This document shows positions 51,939 through 61,341 of a DNA stretch of 64,000 nucleotides, piece by piece. How positions within the stretch are numbered: position 1 is the stretch's first letter; each line of letters begins with the position of its first letter. The DNA is taken from positions 1,736,001 through 1,800,000 of the forward strand of contig NC_012590.1 in NCBI RefSeq assembly GCF_000022905.1, given 5' to 3'. The translations under genes were made by a program, and so were the position numbers. The notes under the pieces were generated by a model that had not been told where the DNA came from, did no database searches, and saw only the letters and a list, made by a program, of their open reading frames with translations. The DNA comes from Corynebacterium aurimucosum ATCC 700975 (lineage in GTDB: Bacteria; Actinomycetota; Actinomycetes; Mycobacteriales; Mycobacteriaceae).

Positions 51939-52847
51939 TCACCTTTGTGAGTCAGCGGTTCCGACGCTGTCACCGGCGTCGGTGCTACGGGCCGGGTCCA
52001 CCTCTTCTGGCGTTTCCTGGCCTCGCGGCAACCGGATGTACACGATGAGCGCTACGACAAAGCAGACCACCGATACGATGACGTTGACACGCAGACCAAA
52101 GATGAGCGTGGCATCGTCAGCACGCATGTTTTCTACAACGAAGCGCCCCGCTGTGTATCCGGCGACGTACAGCGCAAACACACGACCATGACCGAGCTTG
52201 AATGCCTTGTGGGCCCACAGCAAGAACACGCACACCGCCACGTTCCACAGCAGCTCATAGAGGAATGTCGGATGCACCGAGGCGATTACTTCCCCGGTCG
52301 AGCGGCCACTAATCGGCGCGTATTCACCGCTTTCATTCACGCGATAATAAATGTCGAGAGCCCACGGGACGGTGGTCTCACGACCATAGAGTTCCTGGTT
52401 GAACCAATTGCCTAGGCGGCCGATAGCCTGCGCCAAAATGAGTCCAGGCGCGACGGCATCCGCAAACGGCCCCAAAGGGATGCCCTTAACTTTGAACATG
52501 AGCCACACGGCGACCGCCCCCAGGGCCACCGCACCCCAAATACCCAGTCCGCCGTTGGTGATTTTCAGTGCGTCGAGAGGATCACACGTGGAACAGAAAT
52601 ACTTATCATTATCCGTAATCACGTGATAGAGGCGGCCGCCAATGATGCCGGCCGGGATCACCACCAAGGCAGCATCCCAGACCACATCCGGGTTTCCACC
52701 CCGGGCGGTATAGCGGCGCAAAGTCATCCACAGCGCGACGAGGATGCCGACGATAATGCACATGGCATACGCACGAATAGGGACTGGACCGAGATGCCAC
52801 ACGCCTTGTGGCGGAGAGGGAATGTTGGCGAGGTAGTAAATCTGCAC
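51939..52847 (-). CDS. lgt: Prolipoprotein diacylglyceryl transferase
   Basis: Lgt attaches diacylglycerol to the lipobox cysteine of prelipoproteins at the membrane. The 302-residue polytopic protein has [28 protein letters not shown], the signature [17 protein letters not shown] with the essential arginine, and [11 protein letters not shown]. About seven membrane segments are visible. The C-terminal 30 residues are acidic and hydrophilic. It follows the IGPS-like gene by 41 bp and is probably co-transcribed. Confidence 0.96.
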
Positions 52848-52888
52848 GGGAAATAGTGTGCCTGAAAAAGACGGCCACTACAACGCGC

Positions 52889-53716
52889 TTAGCTTCTGCG
52901 CGAAGGGCACGCCGGATGCTGGCCGGCGGCCACTAAGGAGCGGGCCAAAGCCATCGGGTCCTGGGCCGCCATGATGGACTCACCAACAAGGATGGCATCG
53001 GCTCCCTGCGAGGCATAGGACAGCACGTTACGCGGACTATTAACGCCGCCCACCGCAATACGTGTGATGCTCTCAGGAAGACCCGGTGAAATAGTAGAAA
53101 AGGCCTCCCGATTAAGTGCATCGGAGGCCAAAGACCACGCATTGATCGCCACGACAGTACCCCCTGCTTTGATAACGCGATCCACCTCAGCGCACGTGCG
53201 CACTTCCAGGATGGCTGTCATCCCGAGGGACTCTACGCGGTCGAGGAGCGACTCGAGGCGAGCTTGATCAAGTAACTCCACCTGCAAGGGAATCGCATCT
53301 GCCCCATAACACCGCGCTTCATGAATCTGATAGGGATCAACAATGGTGTCGCGGCACAGCATAGGAATGTCGATCGCAGCGCGGGCAACACGCATGTCCT
53401 CCAGGGAGCCATGAAAGCGGCGCCTGTCTGTCTGGCAGGCCATGACATGCACGCCTGCTTCCTCCAGCTTTCGTGCCAGGGTCGCGACGGAGTGCGGCCC
53501 GTCTAGGTGGACGATTTCTCCCCCATAAGGCACGGCGCGCTTGATTTCGGTGATGATAGAACACCCCGAGCGCAGTAAGGCCTGGGCGGCATCGCGCGGT
53601 GCGTCCATGTCTCGAGACCGCGCTTTAACTTCCTTGAAGGGGACGCGTGCCTCCCGTGCGGCTACATCAGCTAGTACGCCGGCCACAAGGTGATCGACGG
53701 CAATCGGGGTAGGCAT
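52889..53716 (-). CDS. Indole-3-glycerol-phosphate synthase-like protein, catalytic residues altered
   Basis: The 275-residue TIM-barrel protein is clearly an IGPS (TrpC) homologue: TEIKRAVPYGGEI, IVDPYQIHEARCYGAD, AILEVRTCAEVD and the phosphate-binding GADAILVGES. Compared with the known active site, Glu57, Lys59, Glu171 and Asn192 are kept. The general-acid lysine is Arg122 (LCRDTIVDPYQ), the arginine of the NxR motif is Trp194 (INAWSL), and the Glu-Ser-Gly loop reads VGG (222-224). It is therefore probably not a normal tryptophan enzyme. Mycobacteria carry trpE-trpC-trpB-trpA at this place between hisI and lgt. Here only this gene remains, beside the TIGR02234 gene. Confidence 0.8.
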   Translation of the reverse strand: MPTPIAVDHLVAGVLADVAAREARVPFKEVKARSRDMDAPRDAAQALLRSGCSIITEIKRAVPYGGEIVHLDGPHSVATLARKLEEAGVHVMACQTDRRRFHGSLEDMRVARAAIDIPMLCRDTIVDPYQIHEARCYGADAIPLQVELLDQARLESLLDRVESLGMTAILEVRTCAEVDRVIKAGGTVVAINAWSLASDALNREAFSTISPGLPESITRIAVGGVNSPRNVLSYASQGADAILVGESIMAAQDPMALARSLVAAGQHPACPSRRS

Positions 53717-53858
53717 GGAGCACCTCCCTTCCCCGAAGGAAACTCAAAGAAAGAAACAGGGGCGTTTGAGATCACACTTAGGCTAGCGCGCCCTTGCCTC
53801 TAACAAGAAATCCGGGGCACCCGATTCGGTGATAGAACCACTCTCTGAAGCAGGAAAT

Positions 53859-53881
53859 GCAGCCACGGCTCACGTGGCTGC
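53859..53881 (-). terminator. Terminator of the his operon / TIGR02234 gene
   Basis: GCAGCCACG (53859-53867) and CGTGGCTGC (53873-53881) form a perfect 9-bp stem with a five-base loop, 5 bp after the stop of the upstream gene. ATTTCCTGC follows on the minus strand. The rest of the 170-bp gap to the IGPS-like gene should contain that gene's promoter. Confidence 0.65.
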
Positions 53882-53886
53882 CATGC

Positions 53887-54546
53887 CTAGGTAGAGCGGG
53901 GATCGGTGGGGTCAATATCGGCGTCCAAGGCATCCCACATCACGCGGCCGGAGTCCTGGGAGGTTTCGAGATCTTCCTGCAGGCGTTCCTGGCGCACAGC
54001 CGGGGTTTCATATTTTGCAGAGCGGGGCTTATCGCCCCCCGGATTGCTCGCCACCATGACCGCGCCGAAGAGGGCCAGTGCCGCACCGACGATAGCGAGC
54101 ACAGGGCCAGCGGTCGATGCATCAGCAGTGAGAACAGTGGCCCAATCCGAAATGGTTGCAGAATCCACGGAGGTATCGTTCGTTCCTCCCTGCAGTAACT
54201 CTTGAGCACGCTCCGCCTCGGCGCCGGCAGTCAACAGCGCAACCGGGCGCCATCCGGCAGCCGCTGCGGCGAGTGCGGTGAGGACAGAGACAATTCGACG
54301 ACCCGCGCGTCGCAGCGCAAAGGCTGCCACACCGCCAGCGAGCACCACGACGCTGAGTGCAATGAGTTCGAGGGACCACAAGGAACCAGATAGTTCCGCA
54401 ACACTCGAGCCGGCCTTATCGTCTTCGACCGCCGCCGTCACCCACGTCATGCGGGAAGACAGCCACAACAGGATGGCGCCAGCGAACATCAGCACGGGTC
54501 CGATGCGTTTAGCTCCACTGCGCTTTGTTTCAGTGCGCTTAGCCAT
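53887..54546 (-). CDS. TIGR02234-family (Trp-region) membrane protein
   Basis: The 219-residue protein has four hydrophobic segments (about residues 15-32, 55-78, 85-100, 150-170) and a charged C-terminal tail. Similar proteins are annotated as the tryptophan-region membrane protein (TIGR02234) in mycobacteria, where they sit beside trpC. Its function is not known to me. I chose the ATG at 54546 ([14 protein letters not shown]), which overlaps the hisI end by 8 bp. The frame extends to 54648 only as out-of-frame hisI. Confidence 0.75.
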   Translation of the reverse strand: MAKRTETKRSGAKRIGPVLMFAGAILLWLSSRMTWVTAAVEDDKAGSSVAELSGSLWSLELIALSVVVLAGGVAAFALRRAGRRIVSVLTALAAAAAGWRPVALLTAGAEAERAQELLQGGTNDTSVDSATISDWATVLTADASTAGPVLAIVGAALALFGAVMVASNPGGDKPRSAKYETPAVRQERLQEDLETSQDSGRVMWDALDADIDPTDPRST

Positions 54547-54949
54547 TGTTCTCCTCTCTGAAGAGATTGCGTGCATCGAAGCACGTCCGGTCCCCGGTAT
54601 GGCACGCGCCGCCGTGCTGACGCACGGTAAGCAAGACGGTGTCTCCATCGCAGTCTAAGCGCGCACCCACCACCTCTTGGGTATTGCCGGACGTCAGACC
54701 TTTAATCCAATACTCGCGGCGCGAGCGTGAATAATACGTTCCACGACGCGTCGCCAGTGTATAGGCCAAGGCATGATCATCCATCCACGCCAGCATAAGC
54801 ACTTCTCCACGCTCCGATTGCACAATGGCCGGAACCAAGCCCGCCTCGTTGCGCTTAAGCTGCTGAGCAATCTCTTCACTCAGCTCATAGTCCCCTACGG
54901 CCTCTGAATCAGTGCTTCCGTGTCCGCTGTTTTCCTTGTGTTCCTTCAC
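54539..54949 (-). CDS. hisI: Phosphoribosyl-AMP cyclohydrolase
   Basis: HisI opens the purine ring of phosphoribosyl-AMP in step 3 of histidine synthesis. The 136-residue single-domain protein shows [23 protein letters not shown] and [16 protein letters not shown] followed by [11 protein letters not shown], which holds zinc and magnesium ligands. There is no fused HisE domain. The first 25 residues are an acidic extension. Its ATG overlaps the hisF stop by 4 bp. Confidence 0.96.
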   Translation of the reverse strand: MKEHKENSGHGSTDSEAVGDYELSEEIAQQLKRNEAGLVPAIVQSERGEVLMLAWMDDHALAYTLATRRGTYYSRSRREYWIKGLTSGNTQEVVGARLDCDGDTVLLTVRQHGGACHTGDRTCFDARNLFREENNG

Positions 54950-55710
54950 TGGCGGACCTCCTTCCCTGCTGCCGCGAGCGCCTCCTTAACCTCAGAGATC
55001 TCTACCTCACCGAAGTGGAAGATGCTGGCCGCGAGCACGGCATCTGCCCCAGCATCAACAGCCGGTGGGAAATGCTCGGCCTTACCCGCTCCGCCAGAAG
55101 CGATGATCGGCACGGACACTGCCGCACGCACCGCCTCGATCAGTTCGATATCAAAGCCCGCCTTGGTGCCGTCTCCATCCATGGAGTTCAGCAGAATCTC
55201 ACCAACCCCCAATTCCTCACCGCGCTTGGCCCACTCCACGGCGTCAAGCCCCGCCGAGCGCGTTCCGCCATGCGTGGTGACCTCAAAGCCACTGGGAAAA
55301 TCTGCTGCGCGGCGAGCATCCACCGAAAGCACAATGCACTGGGAACCAAAGACATCTGCCAGTTCGCGCAGCAACTCCGGGCGCGCGATAGCAGAGGAAT
55401 TTACCGAGACCTTGTCCGCGCCGGCGCGGAGCAGCTCACGGACATCATCCACAGACCTGACGCCACCACCAACGGTCAGCGGGATGAAAACTTGATCGGC
55501 TGTACGGCGCACCACATCGAGCATGGTGCCGCGACCATCCTTTGATGCGGAGACGTCGAGGAAGGTCAGCTCATCAGCGCCGACCTGTCCATAGCGGGCA
55601 GCCAACTCCACTGGGTCACCGGCATCACGCAGGTTTTCGAAGTTCACGCCTTTGACCACGCGGCCATTATCAACGTCAAGACACGGGATCACGCGAACGG
55701 CAAGTGCCAT
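54946..55710 (-). CDS. hisF: Imidazole glycerol phosphate synthase cyclase subunit
   Basis: HisF with HisH makes imidazole glycerol phosphate and AICAR. The 254-residue barrel begins [21 protein letters not shown], with the first catalytic aspartate, and has [29 protein letters not shown] with the second aspartate, and [13 protein letters not shown] start it at the ATG at 55710, 9 bp after AGGAGG. The ATG at 55719 abuts that site and is too close to be used. It follows impA by 120 bp, a gap that could hold an internal promoter. Confidence 0.96.
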   Translation of the reverse strand: MALAVRVIPCLDVDNGRVVKGVNFENLRDAGDPVELAARYGQVGADELTFLDVSASKDGRGTMLDVVRRTADQVFIPLTVGGGVRSVDDVRELLRAGADKVSVNSSAIARPELLRELADVFGSQCIVLSVDARRAADFPSGFEVTTHGGTRSAGLDAVEWAKRGEELGVGEILLNSMDGDGTKAGFDIELIEAVRAAVSVPIIASGGAGKAEHFPPAVDAGADAVLAASIFHFGEVEISEVKEALAAAGKEVRQ

Positions 55711-55830
55711 GGTGACCATCCTCCTAAAACTAAAGGTCAGATGAGAGGCAGTCCGTATGGAAACTGCCGAATACTAAAACTACGTCCGGTTTCAGCGCCC
55801 AATTCCAACGCTGGGGTCTAGTGCCGAAGC
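55711..55830 (-). other. Gap in the his operon between impA and hisF
   Basis: This 120-bp gap is the largest inside the his cluster. It carries a small inverted repeat, GGCAGT (55747-55752) and ACTGCC (55763-55768), and AT-rich stretches (TAGTAT on the minus strand) that could serve a secondary promoter for hisF-hisI. Confidence 0.35.
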
Positions 55831-56634
55831 CTAGCGCGCCCCACGAGGATTTCGGGCGATGGCATCCAGAATTGTGGCATGGACCTGCGGGGTCCCTCCC
55901 ACAAAGCCCTTCGAATTGGCGGTCCACTCATTTCCTTCTGGATCGCTCACGCGGCCACCGGCGGCCTTGATCATGAGCGCACCCGCCGCGTTATCCCATG
56001 GGTGCGGCGAGAAATTCACCGCCCCATCAAACACGCCTTGGGCCACGAAGGCGTTGTCCAGCCCCACCGACCCAGTCATGCGGGGACGCAGGCCGGTCTC
56101 TCGGAGGTCATTGAACAGGCCGGTTGGCAGGTGTGAGGAACAGCCCACGTGGCCGCGAGCCTCGTCGAAGCCCTGAGCTTCCTCGCCGCCCCCGAAACCG
56201 GTTGAGGGGCCGCCGCTGGTGCGCAGCGGCATGCCGTGGGCCGCGACGACGCGACGGTTCAGCAAAGGAAAATCTGCAACGGCGACGACTGGCTTTGCTT
56301 CGTGCAAGAGCGTGACAAGAATTCCGCAGCACGGATTTCCCGCAGAATAGTTCGCGGTTCCGTCCACTGGGTCCACGACCCAGATCGTTTCTTGGAGGTC
56401 TCCCCCGTACTCCTCGCCGAGCACCGGAATTCCGGTGAGCTGACTTAGCGTTTGGCGCAGCTGCTGCTCAATGACCAGATCTACCTCGGTGGCAAAATCC
56501 CCCTCGCCCTTGAAACGCGCGGGCGCTGCACCGAGGCCCCTGCGAAAGAGATCATCAACGTGGTCCACCGCTGCTTCCGCAAAGGCAACAAGCTCGCGTG
56601 GGTCCGACGCTGAAGGTCCTGTCATCGGGGCCAT
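55831..56634 (-). CDS. impA: Inositol monophosphatase-family protein (ImpA)
   Basis: The 267-residue protein is a Mg2+-dependent phosphatase of the IMPase family. It shows EEYGGD, WVVDPVDGTANYSAGNP (metal-binding DPxDGT) and HPWDNAAGALMIKAAGG (second metal motif WDxAAG). The corynebacterial gene between hisF and hisA is named impA. Histidinol-phosphate phosphatase HisN belongs to the same family, so a role in the missing histidine step is possible but unproven. I start it at the ATG at 56634, behind GGAGAGG. The frame to 56913 is antisense noise from hisA. Confidence 0.87.
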   Translation of the reverse strand: MAPMTGPSASDPRELVAFAEAAVDHVDDLFRRGLGAAPARFKGEGDFATEVDLVIEQQLRQTLSQLTGIPVLGEEYGGDLQETIWVVDPVDGTANYSAGNPCCGILVTLLHEAKPVVAVADFPLLNRRVVAAHGMPLRTSGGPSTGFGGGEEAQGFDEARGHVGCSSHLPTGLFNDLRETGLRPRMTGSVGLDNAFVAQGVFDGAVNFSPHPWDNAAGALMIKAAGGRVSDPEGNEWTANSKGFVGGTPQVHATILDAIARNPRGAR

Positions 56635-56638
56635 AGGC

Positions 56639-57421
56639 CTACCTCTCCTCGATCGGGTCGATGTATTCCTCTTCCGGCAGCGGGGTAACCTCTGCGACAG
56701 CAGCGAGGGCCTCCTCCAAAGTGAAGCGCTCCTCATAAAGAGCCTTACCAATGATGGCGGAATCAATTCCCTCGTTTTCGTAGAGGGCCAACTCACGCAG
56801 GTCATCCAAGGTGGAAATTCCTCCGGAAGCAGTGATCTTGGCTTCCGTGGCGGCCGCGACCTCACGCAGCAGCTCAATGTTGGGGCCCTGCAGCGTACCG
56901 TCCTTGGACACATCCGTTACTACAAAGCGAGTACACCCAGCCGCGTCGAGGCGCTCGAGGACCTCCCAAAGGTCGCCGCCATCGGATACCCAGCCATTAC
57001 CTCGAGTACGCCACTCGCCATCCACCAGGCGGACCGCCAAGTCCACTGCGATACGGTCACCGTGTTCTGCCAGGGCCTTGGCAATCCAGTCGGGGTTCTC
57101 CAAGGCCGCGGTACCAATATTGACGCGGCGCGCACCGGTAGCGAGAGCCCGGGCCAGGGTCTCATCATCTCGAATCCCACCGGTCAGCTCCACGTTCAGG
57201 TCCACGCTCGTGGTGATTTCGGCAAGCAGTTCATGGTTGGATCCGCGGCCGAAGGCAGCGTCCAAATCGACTGCATGCAGCCACTGCGCACCCTGGGCCT
57301 GCCACTTCAGGGCAGCCTCACGCGGCGAGCCATAGGATTTCTCGGATCCGGCCTCTCCTTGATCAAGGCGAACTGCCTGACCATCAACGACATCAACCGC
57401 GGGCAACAGTGTAAAACTCAT
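56639..57421 (-). CDS. hisA: Phosphoribosylformimino-AICAR-P isomerase HisA
   Basis: HisA isomerises ProFAR to PRFAR in histidine synthesis. In actinobacteria lacking TrpF it can act in tryptophan synthesis as PriA. The 260-residue barrel has [20 protein letters not shown] with the catalytic Asp, [32 protein letters not shown] with the second Asp, and [16 protein letters not shown]. The C-terminal [16 protein letters not shown] extension is longer than usual. I chose the ATG at 57421. Another frame start at 57442 adds seven residues. Confidence 0.95.
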   Translation of the reverse strand: MSFTLLPAVDVVDGQAVRLDQGEAGSEKSYGSPREAALKWQAQGAQWLHAVDLDAAFGRGSNHELLAEITTSVDLNVELTGGIRDDETLARALATGARRVNIGTAALENPDWIAKALAEHGDRIAVDLAVRLVDGEWRTRGNGWVSDGGDLWEVLERLDAAGCTRFVVTDVSKDGTLQGPNIELLREVAAATEAKITASGGISTLDDLRELALYENEGIDSAIIGKALYEERFTLEEALAAVAEVTPLPEEEYIDPIEER

Positions 57422-57451
57422 GGTGGGTAGTCTACCTTTCACGCGGGCTCT

Positions 57452-58087
57452 TTAAAGCGTTCCTATCCAGTTCTTCAACAGCTGCGAACCAACGTCACCA
57501 GATTTCTCTGGGTGAAATTGGGTGGCCCACAATGCGCCATTGTCTACCGCAGCGACAAAACGGTCACCGCCGTACTCAGACCACGCCACCTTCGGCGGCT
57601 CCGTAATTTCGGTCTCGAGCTCCCAGTTCCGCGCGGCATAGGAATGCACGAAATAAAAGCGATCCTCTGCGCTCACGCCTTCAAACATGCGGCTTCCGCT
57701 AGGAAGCTCCACGGTATTCCATCCCATGTGCGGGAGGACGGGAGCCTGCAAGCGGGTGACCTCCCCCGGCCACTCGCCGCAACCTTCGGTGTGCACGCCG
57801 TGTTCAGTGCCGGACTCAAAAAGAATCTGCATGCCTACGCAAATCCCCAGAACCGGGCGACCACCAGCCAACCGCTGACCAATGATTCGCGGGCCCTGTG
57901 CGGCGCGCAGCCCTTCCATGCAGGCAGCGAAGGCGCCGACGCCGGGTACCAACAGGCCATCGGCTTCTACAGCGAGTTTCGGGTCTGCGGTCACCGTGAC
58001 GGTGGCACCAACCCGCTCCAGAGCGCGCACTGCCGACCTGACATTGCCAGCGCCATAATCCAAGACTACTACGTCGTGTGAGCTCAT
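57452..58087 (-). CDS. hisH: Imidazole glycerol phosphate synthase glutaminase subunit
   Basis: HisH releases ammonia from glutamine for HisF. The 211-residue class I amidotransferase has [13 protein letters not shown], the nucleophile region [15 protein letters not shown] and the catalytic His-Glu in [11 protein letters not shown]. Its ATG overlaps the MFS gene stop by 4 bp (ATGA). Confidence 0.96.
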   Translation of the reverse strand: MSSHDVVVLDYGAGNVRSAVRALERVGATVTVTADPKLAVEADGLLVPGVGAFAACMEGLRAAQGPRIIGQRLAGGRPVLGICVGMQILFESGTEHGVHTEGCGEWPGEVTRLQAPVLPHMGWNTVELPSGSRMFEGVSAEDRFYFVHSYAARNWELETEITEPPKVAWSEYGGDRFVAAVDNGALWATQFHPEKSGDVGSQLLKNWIGTL

Positions 58088-59358
58088 CGTGCTTCCTTTC
58101 CAGGCCTCCTCGGCCTTCTAATCATGCGCAGGCGAGTCTGAATGTCATTCAGCTCGCTCACACGGGTCTTGCCCAAGGCGCGGTCAGCCGTGGACATGAG
58201 CAGGCCCACCGCGATGATGGCAGCGCCGGAGGCGAAGGCGCCATCATATCCAGACATAGCCACGACGGCGCCGAGAACCGTCGAACCAAGGCCGGTTCCA
58301 CCGTCATAGAAGATATTCCAGACCGCAGAGCCCTCCGAGAGACGCTCGCGCGGGAGACGGTCGAACATCGACAACAAGGCCTCGTTTTGCACGATGCCGA
58401 AACCCGCACCATAGATGACAGTGCCGAAGACGAGCAGCCATACCGACCATTCTTGCCACAGCACGGCAGCGATGAGACCCACACCAAAGACTGAGAAAGC
58501 CTGGGCGGGAATCATCAGCGTGCCTGGCTGGCCCACTCGGTCCGCCACCACACCGGCCACATAGCGAGCGATCATGGCCGAGCCACCGATCACCGACAGC
58601 ATGAGACCGCCCAAGACAGCGCCGCGCTCAGGGTCCAGCTCGCGCACCGCCGGGGAAATGAAGTTGGAGGCCACGCCGTAGCTCACGGAGAAACTGGTCA
58701 GGGCCAGCGCGGGGACGAGCACGAGCTTCCACATTGGTGCCCGCGGAGTGGTGTCCGTGGGGTCCGGCAAGCCCACTGGAGCTGCCTTGATTTGGGGTAC
58801 CAGAATGCACGTGAAGAATCCCAACAGGCCAAGGCCAGCGGCCAGAAGATACACCGTGTTGTAATTAAACGCTGATGCCACCGCGAGGCCCAAAGGCAAG
58901 AAAGCCATCTGGGCCGCACCGATGAACAACCCGAAGATTCCGGTGGCCTTGCCCAGAAGGCGCCGTGGCGTGATTTCCGCGATGAGCGCGTTCTCCGCCA
59001 CCGTGAGCGCACCGAAGCCGATGCCGCGCAGGGCGGAGAAGCCCAGGGCGATCGGGGCGGCGTCGCCCAGCATGTGGCCCAACGCCGGCAGCCCCAGCAA
59101 CAGCGCCGAGGCCGCCATAATCGGGCGATAGCCAAAGATGCGCAGCAACATCGGAGTTGCCATCTGGGTAAGTACTGTGGCCAGCATGAACACGCCGGTG
59201 GTGGCGCCAGCCAACGTGGCGGAGCCACCGGAGTCCAGCACGGCCAGGGGCACCACTGGAAGCAGGACCGACCAGGCACCGAAGGCGGAAACCACCGCGA
59301 TCATGGTTTCCTTAAAGCCGGCGACCTTCCATACGCTCTGAGGGGTCTTTTCTGTCAC
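58084..59358 (-). CDS. MFS transporter embedded in the his operon
   Basis: The 424-residue protein has twelve hydrophobic segments and MFS-type loops ([35 protein letters not shown]). The substrate is not shown by the sequence. It starts with GTG at 59358, overlapping the 60-aa gene by 4 bp, and ends overlapping hisH by 4 bp. This tight coupling implies that it is made with the histidine enzymes. A similar gene is present at this place in C. glutamicum as I recall. Confidence 0.85.
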   Translation of the reverse strand: MTEKTPQSVWKVAGFKETMIAVVSAFGAWSVLLPVVPLAVLDSGGSATLAGATTGVFMLATVLTQMATPMLLRIFGYRPIMAASALLLGLPALGHMLGDAAPIALGFSALRGIGFGALTVAENALIAEITPRRLLGKATGIFGLFIGAAQMAFLPLGLAVASAFNYNTVYLLAAGLGLLGFFTCILVPQIKAAPVGLPDPTDTTPRAPMWKLVLVPALALTSFSVSYGVASNFISPAVRELDPERGAVLGGLMLSVIGGSAMIARYVAGVVADRVGQPGTLMIPAQAFSVFGVGLIAAVLWQEWSVWLLVFGTVIYGAGFGIVQNEALLSMFDRLPRERLSEGSAVWNIFYDGGTGLGSTVLGAVVAMSGYDGAFASGAAIIAVGLLMSTADRALGKTRVSELNDIQTRLRMIRRPRRPGKEAR

Positions 59359-59537
59359 TTCGCCGCCAATCCTGCTGAGAAGATGTCAAGGAACCACACC
59401 AAGGCGGCAGCCACGGAGACCGCCGCGAGCGCACCCGCGACCACGGTCATCAGCACCGACCCATTCTGATATGCCGCCCACGCACCACCGACGAGCAATC
59501 CGGCGACCAGAAAGAGAACGAGAACCATTACATTCAT
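59355..59537 (-). CDS. Small membrane protein (60 aa) in the his operon
   Basis: The 60-residue protein has two hydrophobic segments (about residues 3-22 and 29-50) and no known domain. It starts 5 bp after the hisB stop and overlaps the MFS gene by 4 bp. Translational coupling at both ends supports it as a real gene, perhaps working with the MFS transporter. Confidence 0.7.
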   Translation of the reverse strand: MNVMVLVLFLVAGLLVGGAWAAYQNGSVLMTVVAGALAAVSVAAALVWFLDIFSAGLAAK

Positions 59538-59542
59538 AAGTC

Positions 59543-60175
59543 TTAGAGCGCTCCCTTCGTCGAAGGAACTCCGTTCACGCGCGGATCCCGCTCAGTAGCC
59601 TGGCGCAGAGCACGGGCCACCGCCTTGTACTCGGCCTCCGTGATGTGGTGCGGATCGCGGCCATAGCGCACGTTGACGTGCAAGGTCGTCGCCGAGTGCG
59701 TGGCAAAGGTTTCGAAGAAGTGTCGGTTGATAACCGTGGCGTAATGGCCACCGATAATCTGCCACTCCATGTTCTCCGGCTCGCCGTTCATCACGAAGTA
59801 GGGGCGCCCTGAGATATCGACGACGGCCTCCACCAGCGCCTCATCCATGGGCAGAAGCTGGGACCCGAAGCGGCGGATTCCGGACTTATCCCCCAGCGCT
59901 TCCAGAAAGGCGCGGCCCAGCACGATAGCGGTGTCTTCGACCGTGTGGTGAGCATCGATGTCAATATCGCCCTCAGCGTGAACGCGAAGATCGAAGGAGC
60001 CGTGGGTGCACACAGCGTTGAGCATGTGATCAAAGAACGGCAGCCCCGTCGAAATATCCGCCTGGCCGGTGCCATCGAGGTTTATTTCTACAGAGATCTT
60101 TGTCTCCCCGGTGACGCGCTCTGCGCGGCCAATGCGGTCGCCATGGTTGTGACGTACGGCGTCGCCAGCACTCAT
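59543..60175 (-). CDS. hisB: Imidazoleglycerol-phosphate dehydratase
   Basis: HisB removes water from imidazole glycerol phosphate. The 210-residue monofunctional enzyme has [34 protein letters not shown] with manganese-binding histidines, DISGRPYFV and the repeat [14 protein letters not shown] segment [14 protein letters not shown] start it at the ATG at 60175 with an AAGGAG site. The frame to 60211 crosses a leader hairpin and is unlikely. No HisB-N phosphatase domain is present. Confidence 0.96.
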   Translation of the reverse strand: MSAGDAVRHNHGDRIGRAERVTGETKISVEINLDGTGQADISTGLPFFDHMLNAVCTHGSFDLRVHAEGDIDIDAHHTVEDTAIVLGRAFLEALGDKSGIRRFGSQLLPMDEALVEAVVDISGRPYFVMNGEPENMEWQIIGGHYATVINRHFFETFATHSATTLHVNVRYGRDPHHITEAEYKAVARALRQATERDPRVNGVPSTKGAL

Positions 60176-60200
60176 TGCCCCACGCTCCTTCTTCAAGTCA

Positions 60201-60221
60201 TGGGCCCACAATGTGGGCCCA
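60201..60221 (-). promoter_or_regulatory. Perfect inverted repeat in the hisC-hisB gap
   Basis: TGGGCCCACA (60201-60210) and TGTGGGCCCA (60212-60221) are exact complements around a single A. The RNA would fold into a 9-bp GC-rich hairpin with a 3-base loop, 25 bp upstream of the hisB start and 14 bp after the hisC stop. It may attenuate or stabilise the mRNA, or be a protein-binding site. Confidence 0.45.
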
Positions 60222-60234
60222 ATTCATCATCGTT

Positions 60235-61338
60235 TTAGTTAGTCATCTCTACTGTATCTGCCAAATCCGCCGCGGCCGAAAGGAAGGCATCATTCTCTTC
60301 AGGCAGACCAATCGTGGCGCGCAAGAGACCCGGTACACCGTTATCACGAATCAGGACATCGCGGTCCAGGAATCCTTGCCACACCGCGTGCTGATCGGCA
60401 AAGCGTCCGAAGGACACGAAGTTGGATTCGCTCGGCACGACGTAATACCCAAGCTCCTTAAGCCATGCGACAACCCGGTCCCGCTCCGCCGATAGTTTGG
60501 CCACGGTTCCCAAAGTCTCTTCCTTATGAGCAAGGGCAACGGTAGCCGCGATCTGGGAGAGAACCGACAGGTGATAGGGCAAACGAACGAGCATGACGGC
60601 TTCCACGAAGGCCGGATCGGCCACGAAATAACCCAAACGTCCGCCGGCGAAGTCGAAGGCCTTGGACATCGTGCGCGAGACCACGAGCTTGGTCGGATAC
60701 TTCTCCAACAGCGTGGTGGCAGAAGGTGAAGGAGAGAATTCCATGTAGGCCTCGTCCACGATGACGATGCCCGGCGCGGCCTGCACAATCTTCTCCACCA
60801 CATCAATCGGGGTGACATCACCGGTGGGATTGTTCGGGGTGGTGATGAAGACAACGTCGGGGCTGTGCTTGGCGACGGCCTCCAACGCCTCCTTTTCATC
60901 AATACGGAAATCCGCATCGCGCGGGCAGGCGATGAATTCGGTTTGGGTGCCCGCGCACAGGATGGGGTGCATGGAATAGCTCGGTGTAAATCCCAGCGCG
61001 CTGCGCCCCGGCCCGCCAAAGACCTGCAGCAGCTGCTGCAGAACCTCATTGGAACCATTGGCCGCCCACACGTTCTCCACGCTGACAGCCACCCCGGTCT
61101 GCTCGCTGACGTACTCGGCCAGTGCCGTGCGCAGCTCCACGGCATCGCGCTCTGGGTAGCGGTTGAGCTCCCGTGCGTGCTTCTCGACGGCCGCCACCAT
61201 GTCCTTCACCAGCGCCTCAGAGGGCGGATAGGGGTTCTCGTTGGTGTTGAGCTGGTTGGTCACCGTCAGCTGCGGGGCTCCATAGGCGCTGGAGCCGCGC
61301 AATTCTTCGCGGAGGGGAAGATCCTTCAACTCAGCCAT
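60235..61338 (-). CDS. hisC: Histidinol-phosphate aminotransferase
   Basis: HisC transfers an amino group from glutamate to imidazole acetol phosphate. The 367-residue PLP enzyme has [47 protein letters not shown] and [17 protein letters not shown], with the PLP lysine in SK. It starts 3 bp after the hisD stop. Such transaminases may also act on aromatic keto acids. Confidence 0.96.
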   Translation of the reverse strand: MAELKDLPLREELRGSSAYGAPQLTVTNQLNTNENPYPPSEALVKDMVAAVEKHARELNRYPERDAVELRTALAEYVSEQTGVAVSVENVWAANGSNEVLQQLLQVFGGPGRSALGFTPSYSMHPILCAGTQTEFIACPRDADFRIDEKEALEAVAKHSPDVVFITTPNNPTGDVTPIDVVEKIVQAAPGIVIVDEAYMEFSPSPSATTLLEKYPTKLVVSRTMSKAFDFAGGRLGYFVADPAFVEAVMLVRLPYHLSVLSQIAATVALAHKEETLGTVAKLSAERDRVVAWLKELGYYVVPSESNFVSFGRFADQHAVWQGFLDRDVLIRDNGVPGLLRATIGLPEENDAFLSAAADLADTVEMTN

Positions 61339-61341
61339 TGC

